Assembly (NCBI GenBank): GCA_934371135.1
Contig: CAKRNO010000001.1
Span: 1-64,000, forward strand
DNA length: 64,000 nt
Direction of reading: 5' to 3'
Origin: an uncultured Eubacteriales bacterium
GTDB lineage: Bacteria > Bacillota > Clostridia > Oscillospirales > CAG-272
Within the stretch, counting starts at the first letter, position 1, and each line of letters starts with the position of its first letter. The position numbers and the translations under genes were made by a program. Below are positions 25,845-35,779 of this stretch, one piece after another. Under the pieces are notes generated by a model, which saw only the letters and a list, made by a program, of their open reading frames with translations, did no database searches and was not told the DNA's origin.

Positions 25845-26315
25845 ATGAAAAAAGTCATCATCACGATAGCACTCGTGCTCATCTGTTTCATCCCGACGTA
25901 TGTGCTGGTCTTTCAGGCGATGCGTACCGCCATCCCGCCGGCTGTGCTGGGGGATACCGAGATCGCGCCGGCTTTCACCAACTGGCGGGTACATACAGGC
26001 GGAGACGAGACTACGGATACGAACATCGGCACCAAACGCGCCGAAAAGAAATTCAATAAGACCGAGCCGCAAAAGCTCGGGTGCCTCGCCGACGCGGCGT
26101 CCCTCTCGTGGGAGATCCCGCCGGAGCGGGTGCGGGTTGCAGTCTACGACCTCTCGGCGGAGACGCCCTTTGCCGGATATTTTACGACGGATGAGCTCGC
26201 GGCGCATGAGCTGAACGGCTCCGACCATCACCTGCAGGTGATTGTGCTCGCCGACTGGTATTTCACGAAAAACGTGAGCGCCCGCGCCGCGTACAGCTTT
26301 GAGGTGGGCGCATGA
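25845..26315 (+). CDS. Hypothetical membrane-anchored protein
   Basis: 156 residues; ATG at 25845 after AAAAAGGAGATTTC. The first 27 residues form a membrane anchor or uncleaved signal (KKVIITIALVLICFIPTYVLVF). The remaining 125 residues are predicted outside the cell and contain no motif I know. They include TEIAPAFTNWRVHTGG, SLSWEIPPERVRVAVYDLSA and a C-terminal strand HHLQVIVLADWYF. Its stop overlaps the miaB start (ATGA), so it heads the miaB-ylbF-mutSL operon; a link between the functions is not evident. A likely promoter is TGGACA-N17-TACAAT at about 25713-25741. Confidence 0.72.
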   Translation: MKKVIITIALVLICFIPTYVLVFQAMRTAIPPAVLGDTEIAPAFTNWRVHTGGDETTDTNIGTKRAEKKFNKTEPQKLGCLADAASLSWEIPPERVRVAVYDLSAETPFAGYFTTDELAAHELNGSDHHLQVIVLADWYFTKNVSARAAYSFEVGA

Positions 26316-27691
26316 GAGAGGGGAACTATTCGGCGGCGGTGGAGCGTGTACTCGGGCATTTCGGCGAGTTCCCGCACACCGTCTGTATTCTGACCTTCGG
26401 CTGTCAGCAGAACGAGGCGGACAGCGAGAAACTGCGCGGCATGGCACATGAGATGGGGTATGCGGACGTTTCCGACCCGGCAGACGCCGACCTCATCCTG
26501 CTCAACACCTGTGCCATCCGTGAGCACGCGGAGCAGAAGGTGCTTTCCTACGTCGGCAGACTGAAAGAATACCGGGAGAAGAACCCGGCGCTGGTGGTCG
26601 GCATCTGCGGCTGTATGACGGCGCAGGAGCACCGCGTCCGCCAGATACGCGAGCGGTACCCGCAGGTTTCCTTCACGCTGGACCCCGCATCGCTCGACCG
26701 CTTTCCGGAGACGCTCGCCGCGGTGCTGGAGGCAGGGAAGCGTACCTTTATCATGGGCTCCGCGACGCCGGAGATCACCGAGGGGCTGCCGACGGCGCGC
26801 ACCGTGCGGCACCGCGCCTGGGTCTCCATCATGTACGGGTGCAACAATTTCTGCTCCTACTGCATCGTGCCGTATGTGCGCGGGCGGGAGCGCAGCCGTG
26901 CGAGCGGCGAGATCATCCGTGAGGTGACGTCTCTTGTCTGGGCGGGTTGCCGGGATATCACGCTCCTCGGGCAGAATGTCAATTCCTATCGTGGGGACTG
27001 CGATTTTGCGACGCTCCTCGACCGTGTGGCGTCCGTCCCGGGGGACTTCCTCCTGCGGTTCATGACGAGCCACCCGAAGGATGTGCCCGATGCGCTGATC
27101 GAAGTGATGGCGCGCCACCCGGGGCGCATCGCGCCGCAGTTCCACCTGCCGCTTCAATCGGGCTCTGACAGAATTCTCGCCCGTATGAACCGCAAATATA
27201 CACGCGACACTTATCTTGCGACGGTGGAGAAGCTCCGGCGGGCGATGCCCGACATCGTCCTCTCGACCGACCTCATCATCGGCTTTCCGGGGGAGACGGA
27301 CGAGGACTTCGCCGAAACCATGCAGGTCGTGCGCGATGTGCGCTACGACATGATCTATTCATTCCTCTATTCGCCCCGCCGCGGGACTCCGGCGGCGACC
27401 ATGCCGGATGCCGTACCGGACGTCGTGCGCAAGGTGCGCATGGCAGAACTGCTTGAGACGCAGAACCGGATCTCGCTGGAACTGGCGGAGCGCTACGTCG
27501 GCAGGACGCTGCGCGTCCTCGCCGATGCACCGGGCAAAGAGCCGGGGACACTCACAGGGCGTACCCCGGGCGGCAGGCTCGTCCATTTCCCGGGGGACGA
27601 GACGCTTGTCGGACAGTTTACGGAAGTGAAAATCGAGCGTGCGGAGCCGTTCGCGCTCCGCGGCACCATCCAAACCGAAACGAAAGGATAA
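26312..27691 (+). CDS. miaB: tRNA-2-methylthio-N6-dimethylallyladenosine synthase MiaB
   Basis: 459 residues. A radical-SAM methylthiotransferase that adds the 2-methylthio group to i6A37 of tRNAs reading UNN codons. The N-terminal UPF0004 domain holds the auxiliary cluster cysteines (TFGCQQNEADS, LLNTCAIREHA, GICGCMTA). The radical-SAM motif is CNNFCSYC near residue 178. The C-terminal TRAM domain ends near TEVKIERAEPFALRG. Length and the RERSRASGEIIREV segment favour MiaB over MtaB or RimO. It is immediately followed by ylbF and mutS, a common clostridial order. Confidence 0.95.
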   Translation: MREGNYSAAVERVLGHFGEFPHTVCILTFGCQQNEADSEKLRGMAHEMGYADVSDPADADLILLNTCAIREHAEQKVLSYVGRLKEYREKNPALVVGICGCMTAQEHRVRQIRERYPQVSFTLDPASLDRFPETLAAVLEAGKRTFIMGSATPEITEGLPTARTVRHRAWVSIMYGCNNFCSYCIVPYVRGRERSRASGEIIREVTSLVWAGCRDITLLGQNVNSYRGDCDFATLLDRVASVPGDFLLRFMTSHPKDVPDALIEVMARHPGRIAPQFHLPLQSGSDRILARMNRKYTRDTYLATVEKLRRAMPDIVLSTDLIIGFPGETDEDFAETMQVVRDVRYDMIYSFLYSPRRGTPAATMPDAVPDVVRKVRMAELLETQNRISLELAERYVGRTLRVLADAPGKEPGTLTGRTPGGRLVHFPGDETLVGQFTEVKIERAEPFALRGTIQTETKG

Positions 27692-27697
27692 AATACC

Positions 27698-28102
27698 ATG
27701 ACCACACTTGAAAAAGCAACCGAACTCGCGAATGCGATCAAAAACGATCCGCTCCTCATCGAATATCAGGCGGCGCGTGCCGCCTACGAGGCATCGGCGG
27801 AGCTGCAGACCAAAATGACGGAATACAACGCCCAGCGCGCCATCCTCGGTCAGGAGTTTTCCAAAGAGGTGGAGCAGCAGAGCCCCGAGCTCCTCGATAT
27901 GGTGCGCCACCGTATGGATGAGCTCGCGTCGGAGATTGCCGCCATGCCGGAATACCGGGATTTCTCCGCGGCACAGCTCAAGGTGACGGACCTCATGAAC
28001 GCCATCAACGCGGAAATCCAGCGTATTGTGTTCGGGGTGGACCCGAGCGCGGCGTGCACGCACGATTGCTCCTCCTGCCACGCCAACTGCAGAGGGCATT
28101 GA
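27698..28102 (+). CDS. ylbF: YlbF-family protein with a Cys-rich tail
   Basis: 134 residues; ATG 6 bp after miaB. The helical body (ATELANAIKNDPLLIEYQAA, LGQEFSKEVEQQSPELL, FSAAQLKVTDLMNAINAEI) matches the YlbF/YmcA (Com_YlbF) family. In Bacillus these proteins form, with YaaT, an [4Fe-4S]-containing complex that modulates RNase Y and mRNA maturation. The tail CTHDCSSCHANCRGH carries four cysteines and histidines, suited to bind an iron-sulphur cluster or zinc. Its position between miaB (an Fe-S enzyme) and mutS is conserved in Clostridia. Confidence 0.87.
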   Translation: MTTLEKATELANAIKNDPLLIEYQAARAAYEASAELQTKMTEYNAQRAILGQEFSKEVEQQSPELLDMVRHRMDELASEIAAMPEYRDFSAAQLKVTDLMNAINAEIQRIVFGVDPSAACTHDCSSCHANCRGH

Positions 28103-28165
28103 CCCCGGCTTTTTTTCTCGCCCCCGGCGTCGTCGTCGGAATACTGACAGGAAACGGAAAACACA

Positions 28166-30799
28166 ATGGCAGACGTTTTGGAAAAACGGGCGGATCTCAA
28201 GGATCCGACCCCGATGATGCAGCAATATTTCGCCGTCAAGGACGAATACCCGGATTATATTCTCTTTTATCGCCTCGGCGACTTTTACGAGATGTTTTTC
28301 GAGGACGCGATGACGGCTTCCCGCGTGCTGGAGCTGACGCTCACCGGTCGCGACTGCGGCGAGGGGCGCCGCGCCGCCATGTGCGGCGTGCCGTTCCATA
28401 AGGCAGATGTGTACCTCGGGCGCCTGGTCGAGGCGGGCTATAAGGTCGCGGTCTGCGAGCAGACCGAGGATCCCGCCCTCGCCAAAGGGCTCGTCCGCCG
28501 GGAGGTCATCCGCGTGGTGACGCCCGGTACCATCACGGACGGGAGCCTGCTCTCGGAGGGACAGCACAACTATCTCGCCGCCGTCTTTTACGGGGAGCAC
28601 AGTATCGGTCTCGGCTTCGCCGACATTTCGACGGGGCAGATCTATCTTACGGAGCTGGAGGGGGAGGAGCGCGAAACGCGCCTCCTGACCGAGCTCGGTA
28701 TCTATGCACCGAGTGAGGTGATCCTCAATGTCTCCGTGGAGGCTTGTCCCGGCGTTATGAACTATCTGACGTCGAAGCCCTGCGTGGTGTCCGATTCTCT
28801 CACCCGGCTCTTTGACCCGGCGGGGGCTGTCGCCCTGCTCGCGGAGTGTGCCTCGGCAAAGGTGGATCCGCTGGGGGAGGGCGCCCTCCCCGTGACGGTC
28901 GGGGCGCTGCTCGCCTACATCCGTGAGACGCAGAAGTGCGAGCCCACCTTTGTCAGTGAGATCCGCGTCTATACCGCCGGGCAGTATATGGAGATGGACG
29001 CGTCGACCCGCCGCAACCTGGAGCTCACCGAGACGATGCGCGCCAAGGAGAAGCGCGGCTCGCTCCTCTGGGTTCTGGACGAGACGGAGACCTGCCTCGG
29101 CGCACGTCTTCTGCGCTCCTGGCTGACCCGTCCGCTCATCAGCGCGCCCGCCATCCTGCACAGGCAGAGCGCGGTCGCCGAGATGGTGGACAGCTTTGCC
29201 CTCCGCGAGGAGATCGGCGCGTGCCTGCGCGGCGTGCTCGACCTGGAGCGCCTGACGGCGAAAGCCGTCTACGGCACTGCGAACGCCAAAGACCTGCGCG
29301 CGATCTGCCGCAGCATTGAGCCGTTACCGGAGCTGAAAAAGGCGATCGCCGGGGCAAAGAGCCGCAATGTCCGTGAGATCGCGGACGGGCTGGATACCCT
29401 GGAGGATCTGCACGCGCTGCTCGACGGGGCACTCGTCGACGTACCTCCGTTTACCGTGCGTGAGGGCGGGATGATCCGCGACGGCTATAATAAGGACGTC
29501 GATTACCTCCGCTCCATCGGCGGGGATTCCGAATCCATCCTGCATGAGATTGAGGAGAAGGAGCGCGCCGCGACGGGGATCAAGAACCTGCGCGTTTCCT
29601 CCAATAAGGTATTCGGCTTTTATATTGAGGTGACGCGGTCGCAGACCGACCTCGTCCCCGCACACTATATCCGTAAGCAGACTCTGACCGGCTGCGAGCG
29701 GTACATCACGCAGGAGCTCAAAGAGCTTGAGAGCACCGTCCTCGGCGCCGCCGATAAGCTCTGTGCCCTGGAGTATGAGCTGTTCGTTTCTCTGCGCGAC
29801 GCGGTCGCCGCGGCGGCGCCGCGCCTCCAGGCGGCAGCGGCAGCCATCGCCTCGCTGGACGTATACCGTTCGCTCGCCGAGGTCGCCGTCCGGCAGAATT
29901 ACTGCCGCCCCGAGGTGGATGTCAGTGACGTCATTGAGATCCGCGACGGCAGACATCCGGTGGTGGAGAAGTTCGTCAGTGACAGCTATTTTGTTCCGAA
30001 CGACACCGATCTGAATACGACCTCCCGCCGCATGATGCTCATCACGGGTCCGAATATGGCGGGTAAGTCCACCTATATGCGGCAGGTCGCGCTCATTGCG
30101 GTGCTGGCGCAGATCGGCTCGTATGTCCCGGCGCGGGACGCGCGCATCGGGATCGTCGATAAGGTGTTTACCCGTGTCGGTGCCTCCGACGATCTCGCCT
30201 CCGGTCAGTCCACCTTCATGCTGGAAATGAACGAGGTGGCGGGTATTCTCAAAAATGCCACCAAGCGCTCGCTTGTGATTTACGACGAAGTCGGGCGGGG
30301 TACGAGTACATACGACGGGATGTCGATCGCCCGCGCCGTCGTCGAATACACGGCGGGGAAGAAGCTCGGCGCCCGCGCCATGTTCGCGACGCATTACCAT
30401 GAGCTCACCGCCCTTGAGGGCGTCTGTGACGGCGTCGTCAACTATCACATCGTGGCGAAGAAACGGGGCGACACCATCCAGTTCCTGCGTAAGATCGTAC
30501 CCGGCGCGACCGATGACAGCTACGGCATCGAGGTCGCCAAGCTGGCAGGGGTGCCGAACGAGGTCATTCGGCGCGCCCGCGAGGTGCTCGCCGAGATAGA
30601 GGCGGGGGCGGGCGTGCCCGCACCGGCGACTGCCGCTGTCAAGCCGCGGGAGCCCTCGTTTGACCTTTTGGATTCGCTCCGCGAGAGCGAGGCGGATGCC
30701 GTCGCCGCGAAGCTGCGGGAGGTGAACCTCGATACCATCACCCCGCTTGAGGCGATGAACCTGCTGTTTACGCTGAAAAAGATGCTTTCCTGTTCATAA
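28166..30799 (+). CDS. mutS: DNA mismatch repair protein MutS
   Basis: 877 residues, full length. The mismatch-recognition motif (Phe-x-Glu) lies in YRLGDFYEMFFEDA near residue 40. Connector, lever and clamp domains follow (ITQELKELESTVLGA in the clamp/lever region). The ATPase has Walker A GPNMAGKSTYMRQ near 627, TRVGASDDLASGQSTFM, Walker B VIYDEVGRGTSTYDGMSIA, and ATHYHEL. MutS recognises mismatches and recruits MutL, whose gene follows 9 bp later. It is in one operon with miaB and ylbF. Confidence 0.97.
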   Translation: MADVLEKRADLKDPTPMMQQYFAVKDEYPDYILFYRLGDFYEMFFEDAMTASRVLELTLTGRDCGEGRRAAMCGVPFHKADVYLGRLVEAGYKVAVCEQTEDPALAKGLVRREVIRVVTPGTITDGSLLSEGQHNYLAAVFYGEHSIGLGFADISTGQIYLTELEGEERETRLLTELGIYAPSEVILNVSVEACPGVMNYLTSKPCVVSDSLTRLFDPAGAVALLAECASAKVDPLGEGALPVTVGALLAYIRETQKCEPTFVSEIRVYTAGQYMEMDASTRRNLELTETMRAKEKRGSLLWVLDETETCLGARLLRSWLTRPLISAPAILHRQSAVAEMVDSFALREEIGACLRGVLDLERLTAKAVYGTANAKDLRAICRSIEPLPELKKAIAGAKSRNVREIADGLDTLEDLHALLDGALVDVPPFTVREGGMIRDGYNKDVDYLRSIGGDSESILHEIEEKERAATGIKNLRVSSNKVFGFYIEVTRSQTDLVPAHYIRKQTLTGCERYITQELKELESTVLGAADKLCALEYELFVSLRDAVAAAAPRLQAAAAAIASLDVYRSLAEVAVRQNYCRPEVDVSDVIEIRDGRHPVVEKFVSDSYFVPNDTDLNTTSRRMMLITGPNMAGKSTYMRQVALIAVLAQIGSYVPARDARIGIVDKVFTRVGASDDLASGQSTFMLEMNEVAGILKNATKRSLVIYDEVGRGTSTYDGMSIARAVVEYTAGKKLGARAMFATHYHELTALEGVCDGVVNYHIVAKKRGDTIQFLRKIVPGATDDSYGIEVAKLAGVPNEVIRRAREVLAEIEAGAGVPAPATAAVKPREPSFDLLDSLRESEADAVAAKLREVNLDTITPLEAMNLLFTLKKMLSCS

Positions 30800-30808
30800 G
30801 GAGACGAA

Positions 30809-32875
30809 ATGGGAAAAATCAACGTACTGGGCTTTGAAATTGCCAACCTGATTGCCGCGGGCGAGGTGGTTGACCGCCCCGCCTCGGTGCTCAAGGAGCT
30901 GGTGGAGAACGCCATCGACGCCGGCGCCGATCAGGTGACGGTGCAGATACGGAGCGGGGGGATCCTCTCCATCCGTGTCGCCGATAACGGCTGCGGTATG
31001 ACGCCGGAGGATCTGCCGGTCGCCATCCGCCGCCACGCGACGAGTAAAATTCACGCTGCCGATGACCTCAACCGGATCATGACGCTCGGCTTCCGCGGGG
31101 AGGCACTGGCTGCCATTGCCGCCGTTTCGGAGCTCACCATCATCACCAAGACGCCCGATGCCCCGAGCGGCACGATGCTCGTCTCGGACGGGGGTACGGT
31201 GACGGACCTGACGGAGGTCGGCGCCGCGGACGGTACGACCGTGCTCGTCGAGCACCTGTTCGGTAAGGTCCCGGCACGCCGGAAGTTCCTGAAAAAGGAC
31301 AGGACCGAGGCGCAGGCGTGCGCCGCGCAGATGGAGAAGGTGGCGATGTCGCACCCCGAGATCGCATTCCGCTTTCTCTCCGACGAGGTTCTGAAATTCT
31401 CGACGGCAGGGGACGGGGACGTGAAAAACGTCCTTTGGGCGCTCTACGGCAGAGACTTCGCCTCGAAGCTCCTCGCCGTCTCGGGCGAGGGAGACGGCGT
31501 GCTCGTCTCCGGTTACGTCGGCAGGAGTGATAACGCCTACGGCAACCGCAATATGCAAAACGTTTTCATCAACGGCAGATACGTTAAGAGCAAGACCGTG
31601 ACCGCCGCCCTTGAGCGGGCGTTCACCTCCTATATGGCACCCGAGAAATACCCCGTCAGTGCCCTGTATCTGGAGATCGACCCGTCGCAGGTCGATGTCA
31701 ATGTGCACCCGGCAAAGCTGGAAGTGCGCTTCTCGGACGAACGCCGCATTTTCGACGCCGTCTATTGGGCGGTGCGCACCGCGCTGGAGCAGAATACGGA
31801 GAGACCCTCCCTCTCGCTCAGCGACCCCTACAAAACCGCGCGTGCAGTGGACGCTTTCGCGCCGATCGGCGCGAAGCTCGGCGGTGAGCAGGTTTCGATG
31901 ATGCCCCCTCCGCTCCGGCGTCCGCCACAGACCCCGGAAGCCCCGCCGGCATACGCGCCGGCGCAGGCAACAGTAACGAAGCCCGCATCGGCATCCGACG
32001 TTTCCCGTACCGCCACCGCGACGCTGCCGCGGGAGGAGCTGACCCCGGCGGCATCACTCGCTTTCCTGGAGACCCTGCGGGCAAGCACCGCGGCGCTGGA
32101 GCCGGATGCGGTTGCTGCCCCTGCCGAAGCCCCGGTAACGAATAGGGCGCCTGCCGCCGCTGCGGCAGAAATACCCGCCGCCCCGCGCATGACCGATATG
32201 CCGTCGCCCGTTGCACCACCCGTGACGGATGCAGGGGAGACAACGAAGACTGGGGCAGGTGTAGAACCGGCGGCTTCACTGGCGCCCGCGTTCCGCTATC
32301 TCGGGTGCGCCTTCCGGTGCTATCTGCTCGTCGAGGTGGAGGAGGAGCTCCTCCTCATCGATCAGCACGCGGCGCATGAGCGCATCCTCTTTGAGCGGCT
32401 GCTCGCAGAGCAGAAACGTGAGGGCAGGATCCCGTCGCAGGGGCTGCTCATTCCGTTGACCGTCCCCCTGACCCCGGAGGAACTCGCCGCGGCGGAGGAT
32501 GCCGCGGGAGAACTCGCCGATATCGGCTTCACCTTCTCGCCGACCGCGGACGGAAAGGGGCTCGCGCTCCTCACGCTCCCGAATGCGGTTTCCCCCGGTG
32601 AGGCGGTGGATCTGTTTACCCGCATGGCGGGAGATCTCGTCGCCGCGGCAGGGACGCCCGGGATGACGAATGATAAACGGCGTGAACGTGCGCTCTATCA
32701 GGTCGCCTGCAAGGCGGCAATCAAGGGCGGGCGCACCTATACCGAAGAACAACTCACGCACCTGATCGAACAGGTGCTGTGCCTGCCGGATGTTACGGTA
32801 TGTCCGCATGGCAGACCCATCGCGTACCGGCTCTCCAAAAAAGAGCTTGACCGTTGGTTTGACCGTATCAAATAA
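30809..32875 (+). CDS. mutL: DNA mismatch repair endonuclease MutL
   Basis: 688 residues; ATG preceded by AAGGAGACGAA. The GHKL ATPase motifs are ELVENAIDAGA, VADNGCGMTPEDL, RHATSKI and GFRGEALAAIAAV. The linker of about 130 residues (345-475) is unusually rich in Ala, Pro and Thr. The C-terminal domain has the endonuclease motif DQHAAHERILFER near 514, plus ACKAAIKGG and CPHGRPIAY, the metal-binding set of nicking MutL proteins found where MutH is absent. It makes the nick that starts strand removal. Confidence 0.97.
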   Translation: MGKINVLGFEIANLIAAGEVVDRPASVLKELVENAIDAGADQVTVQIRSGGILSIRVADNGCGMTPEDLPVAIRRHATSKIHAADDLNRIMTLGFRGEALAAIAAVSELTIITKTPDAPSGTMLVSDGGTVTDLTEVGAADGTTVLVEHLFGKVPARRKFLKKDRTEAQACAAQMEKVAMSHPEIAFRFLSDEVLKFSTAGDGDVKNVLWALYGRDFASKLLAVSGEGDGVLVSGYVGRSDNAYGNRNMQNVFINGRYVKSKTVTAALERAFTSYMAPEKYPVSALYLEIDPSQVDVNVHPAKLEVRFSDERRIFDAVYWAVRTALEQNTERPSLSLSDPYKTARAVDAFAPIGAKLGGEQVSMMPPPLRRPPQTPEAPPAYAPAQATVTKPASASDVSRTATATLPREELTPAASLAFLETLRASTAALEPDAVAAPAEAPVTNRAPAAAAAEIPAAPRMTDMPSPVAPPVTDAGETTKTGAGVEPAASLAPAFRYLGCAFRCYLLVEVEEELLLIDQHAAHERILFERLLAEQKREGRIPSQGLLIPLTVPLTPEELAAAEDAAGELADIGFTFSPTADGKGLALLTLPNAVSPGEAVDLFTRMAGDLVAAAGTPGMTNDKRRERALYQVACKAAIKGGRTYTEEQLTHLIEQVLCLPDVTVCPHGRPIAYRLSKKELDRWFDRIK

Positions 32876-32927
32876 GCAGAGCGGTGCGCCGGGGCATCCG
32901 GGCGACATACCGCACAAAGGAGTAAAT

Positions 32928-34067
32928 ATGGCATTTCAGCTACTCAAAACGGAGGGGCACGCACGTCGCGGCAGAATGGAGACGGTCCACGGCACGATCG
33001 AGACCCCGGTATTTATGAACGTGGGTACGAGCGCCGCCATCAAGGGCGGTGTCTCTACGATGGATCTCCGGGACATCCGCTGCCAGGTGGAGCTGTCCAA
33101 CACCTACCACCTGCACATCCGCCCCGGTGACGATCTCATTTACCGCATGGGCGGTCTGCACCGCTTTTTCAACTGGGATAAGCCTATTCTGACCGACTCC
33201 GGCGGGTTCCAGGTGTTTTCGCTCGCCAAACTGCGTAAGATTACGGAGGAGGGCGTGCATTTCAGCTCGCACATGGACGGGGCGAAGATCTTTATGGGGC
33301 CCGAGGAGAGTATGCGGATCCAGTCCCACCTCGCCTCGACCATTGCCATGGCATTCGATGAATGTGTGGAAAACCCGGCGCCCTATGAATATGTGAAAAA
33401 ATCCGCGGAGCGCACGGTGCGCTGGCTCGCGCGCTGCAAAGCCGAGATGGCGCGCCTGAACGCGCTCCCCGAGACCATCAACCCGCACCAGCTTCTGTTC
33501 GGCATCAACCAGGGCGGCACCTATGAGGATCTCCGTGTGGAGAGTATGTGCCGCACGCGGGAGCTGGATCTGGACGGTTATGCGATCGGCGGGCTCGCCG
33601 TCGGGGAGGAGACCGAGGTGATGTACCACATCATCGACGTGGTGGAGCCCTATATGCCGACGGATAAGCCCCGTTACCTCATGGGGGTCGGCACGCCGCA
33701 GAACATCCTGGAGGGGGTGCGCCGCGGGGTGGACTTTTTCGACTGCGTCATGCCCAGCCGTAACGCCCGGCACGGTAACCTGTTTACCTGGCACGGCAAG
33801 ATGAATATCAATAACGAGCAGTATTTCGCTGACCCGAAGCCGATCGACGAGGGGTGCGGCTGTCCCGCCTGCCGGCATTATTCGCGCTCGTATATCCGGC
33901 ACCTGTTCAAGGCGCGCGAGGCGCTCGGTATGCGGCTCTGCGTTCTGCACAACCTGTATTTCTACAACGAACTCATGGAGAGGATCCGCGCCGCGCTGGA
34001 CGCCGGCTGTTTTGAAGCGTTTTACCGTGCCGAGATCGATATTCTCGGCGCGCGTTCGAGGGACTGA
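32928..34067 (+). CDS. tgt: tRNA-guanine transglycosylase
   Basis: 379 residues; ATG at 32928 after AAAGGAGTAAAT. It exchanges guanine-34 of GUN-anticodon tRNAs for a queuine precursor. LTDSGGFQVFSLAKLRK near residue 88 holds the catalytic Asp. GINQGGTYEDLR and GGLAVGEETEVMYH line the base pocket. GVDFFDCVMPSRNARHG supplies the nucleophile Asp. CGCPACRHYSRSYIRHLF with the downstream His binds zinc. Length is normal. It is in line with mutL; no other queuosine gene is visible. Confidence 0.97.
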   Translation: MAFQLLKTEGHARRGRMETVHGTIETPVFMNVGTSAAIKGGVSTMDLRDIRCQVELSNTYHLHIRPGDDLIYRMGGLHRFFNWDKPILTDSGGFQVFSLAKLRKITEEGVHFSSHMDGAKIFMGPEESMRIQSHLASTIAMAFDECVENPAPYEYVKKSAERTVRWLARCKAEMARLNALPETINPHQLLFGINQGGTYEDLRVESMCRTRELDLDGYAIGGLAVGEETEVMYHIIDVVEPYMPTDKPRYLMGVGTPQNILEGVRRGVDFFDCVMPSRNARHGNLFTWHGKMNINNEQYFADPKPIDEGCGCPACRHYSRSYIRHLFKAREALGMRLCVLHNLYFYNELMERIRAALDAGCFEAFYRAEIDILGARSRD

Positions 34068-34069
34068 AG

Positions 34070-35779
34070 ATGAAACATGGATTTTTGCGTGGGATCGGCG
34101 CTCTCGCTGTCCTTTTCGCGTGCCTGGTGCTTCTGCCGGTATTCACGCTCGGCGCCGCCGCCGGCAATACGAATGAGGGTGAACCCATGTCGGGGGACCC
34201 CGTCGAGTACGGCATCTTTCTCGGCGGCGTGCGTGTCACCGATGAAAACCGCACGGATATTTTCGGGGACGGCGGTGTGGCATCGTACGATTCCGACAGG
34301 AACCTGCTCACCATCACCGGAGGACAGAACACGCGGATTGATGCCGCCCCGATGGCGACGGATGAGGAAAATCCGACGGCGCTCGGTACCTACTCGCTGT
34401 ATGCGACGGTTCCCGACCTCCGGGTGGAAATTTCGGGGACGGTGAAGTTTACCCATGGGATTTACCTGAAAAAGGGAAACGTAATCGTTAAGGGCAACGC
34501 GACGCGGGTCACCTTTCTCGGCGGAGACAATTCGCCGACCTATATCACGGTGGCAGACGGCAATCTGAGTGTGCTGGACGGCAGTAAGGTTATCTGCGAG
34601 TCTCTCGCGGCGATCCGTAATGATTGCTTCTCCGCGACCAACCTGGTCGTGCAGGGGGGCGCCGTGGAGGTAAACGACGAGGGCAACGTACCGGGCTTCT
34701 CGCACATGCTGTTCGGCAAGCAGTCGGTCCGCATTCGTGAGGCGACGGTGGAATACCGGGCGAGCAATCTCGGGTGTGAGACCTTTCTCGCCTCGGACGG
34801 CGATATACAAATCACGGAGGGGAAGCTGTATGCGAGAAATGTCCGCGTGTTCCTCCTCCTCGGGGGCGGGAAGCTCTCTGTTGGCGCCAACAGTATGCTG
34901 TGGGCAAATGACTGCCTGCACGGAATGCAGATCATCGGCGATGCGGACTTCCGCAAATCCACAGTGGAGATTTCCTCTTTTTACAGCGGCATTGTGCTCT
35001 CCTCAATGAAGGACAATACCTTTCGCGCGCAGGATTGCCGGATGACGTTGAAGCAGCCGGGATATGCGGCGCTCGAACGGCTTTTAAAAGCGAGCGCGGA
35101 AGCGAGCGGCACCCCCGATCAGTATATGGCGAACAGTCGCGCGGACTATGAACGCACGGTGTCCAAGGCGGAGAACGCGGGCTTTTATGCCAACCGCATG
35201 ACCATGGAGTTTTCCGATTGTTGGCTGGACATCACCGGCTATCGCACGGGGATTTTTTATCGCTCGCAGGGCAAGACGCTTTCGCTGCGTGACGGATGCC
35301 GCCTGTCGGTGGATGCCGTGAGCGCGGCGCTGGTCGCCATGGTGACAGAGGCGGATTCCGTCAGCTTCGGGAGCCGCATCAGCGGGAATGTCCTGGTGCA
35401 GGTGCTTCCTGCCGAGGGCGTGCTCGGCGACTTCGGGAAATACCTCGTGACGCTTGTGGATGAAGACGGAGAACTGACGCAGCAAAGCGATAAGCGCCTC
35501 GGCGCACCGCAGGATGTGTTTGATGCGTACAGCGGCTTTGCCGAAAGAGTAGAGACGACGGTCGATGAATTCAGAATGTCGTCCGTTCTCCTGCCGCTCG
35601 GTATTCTGCTTGCCTCGACGGGGTGCGCCGTCGCGGTTTATCTGCTCTGCCGCCGCCTGCGGCGCACCCATGGCGGGCAGAGGACGAAGAAACGTCCCGG
35701 AGCAAACGGAACGTCCGAAATAACGAAAACGGCCGAAACGACCGGGGCGGGAGAGGAGACGGATCATCATGCGGACTGA
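34070..35779 (+). CDS. Hypothetical surface protein with beta-helix-like repeats and C-terminal membrane anchor
   Basis: 569 residues. An N-terminal signal or anchor (GIGALAVLFACLVLLPVFTL, about 8-27) and a C-terminal membrane helix (LLPLGILLASTGCAVAVYLL, about 506-525) flank an extracellular domain. A charged cytoplasmic tail follows (GGQRTKKRPG and beyond). The middle shows stacked short strands such as NVIVKGNATRVTFLGGD, NLSVLDGSKVICES, NLVVQGGAVEVNDEG and DIQITEGKLYARNVRV, which suggest a parallel beta-helix or adhesin-like stack. No known family is recognised. It starts 2 bp after tgt and overlaps the AraC gene by 11 bp, an odd partner for both. Confidence 0.75.
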   Translation: MKHGFLRGIGALAVLFACLVLLPVFTLGAAAGNTNEGEPMSGDPVEYGIFLGGVRVTDENRTDIFGDGGVASYDSDRNLLTITGGQNTRIDAAPMATDEENPTALGTYSLYATVPDLRVEISGTVKFTHGIYLKKGNVIVKGNATRVTFLGGDNSPTYITVADGNLSVLDGSKVICESLAAIRNDCFSATNLVVQGGAVEVNDEGNVPGFSHMLFGKQSVRIREATVEYRASNLGCETFLASDGDIQITEGKLYARNVRVFLLLGGGKLSVGANSMLWANDCLHGMQIIGDADFRKSTVEISSFYSGIVLSSMKDNTFRAQDCRMTLKQPGYAALERLLKASAEASGTPDQYMANSRADYERTVSKAENAGFYANRMTMEFSDCWLDITGYRTGIFYRSQGKTLSLRDGCRLSVDAVSAALVAMVTEADSVSFGSRISGNVLVQVLPAEGVLGDFGKYLVTLVDEDGELTQQSDKRLGAPQDVFDAYSGFAERVETTVDEFRMSSVLLPLGILLASTGCAVAVYLLCRRLRRTHGGQRTKKRPGANGTSEITKTAETTGAGEETDHHAD

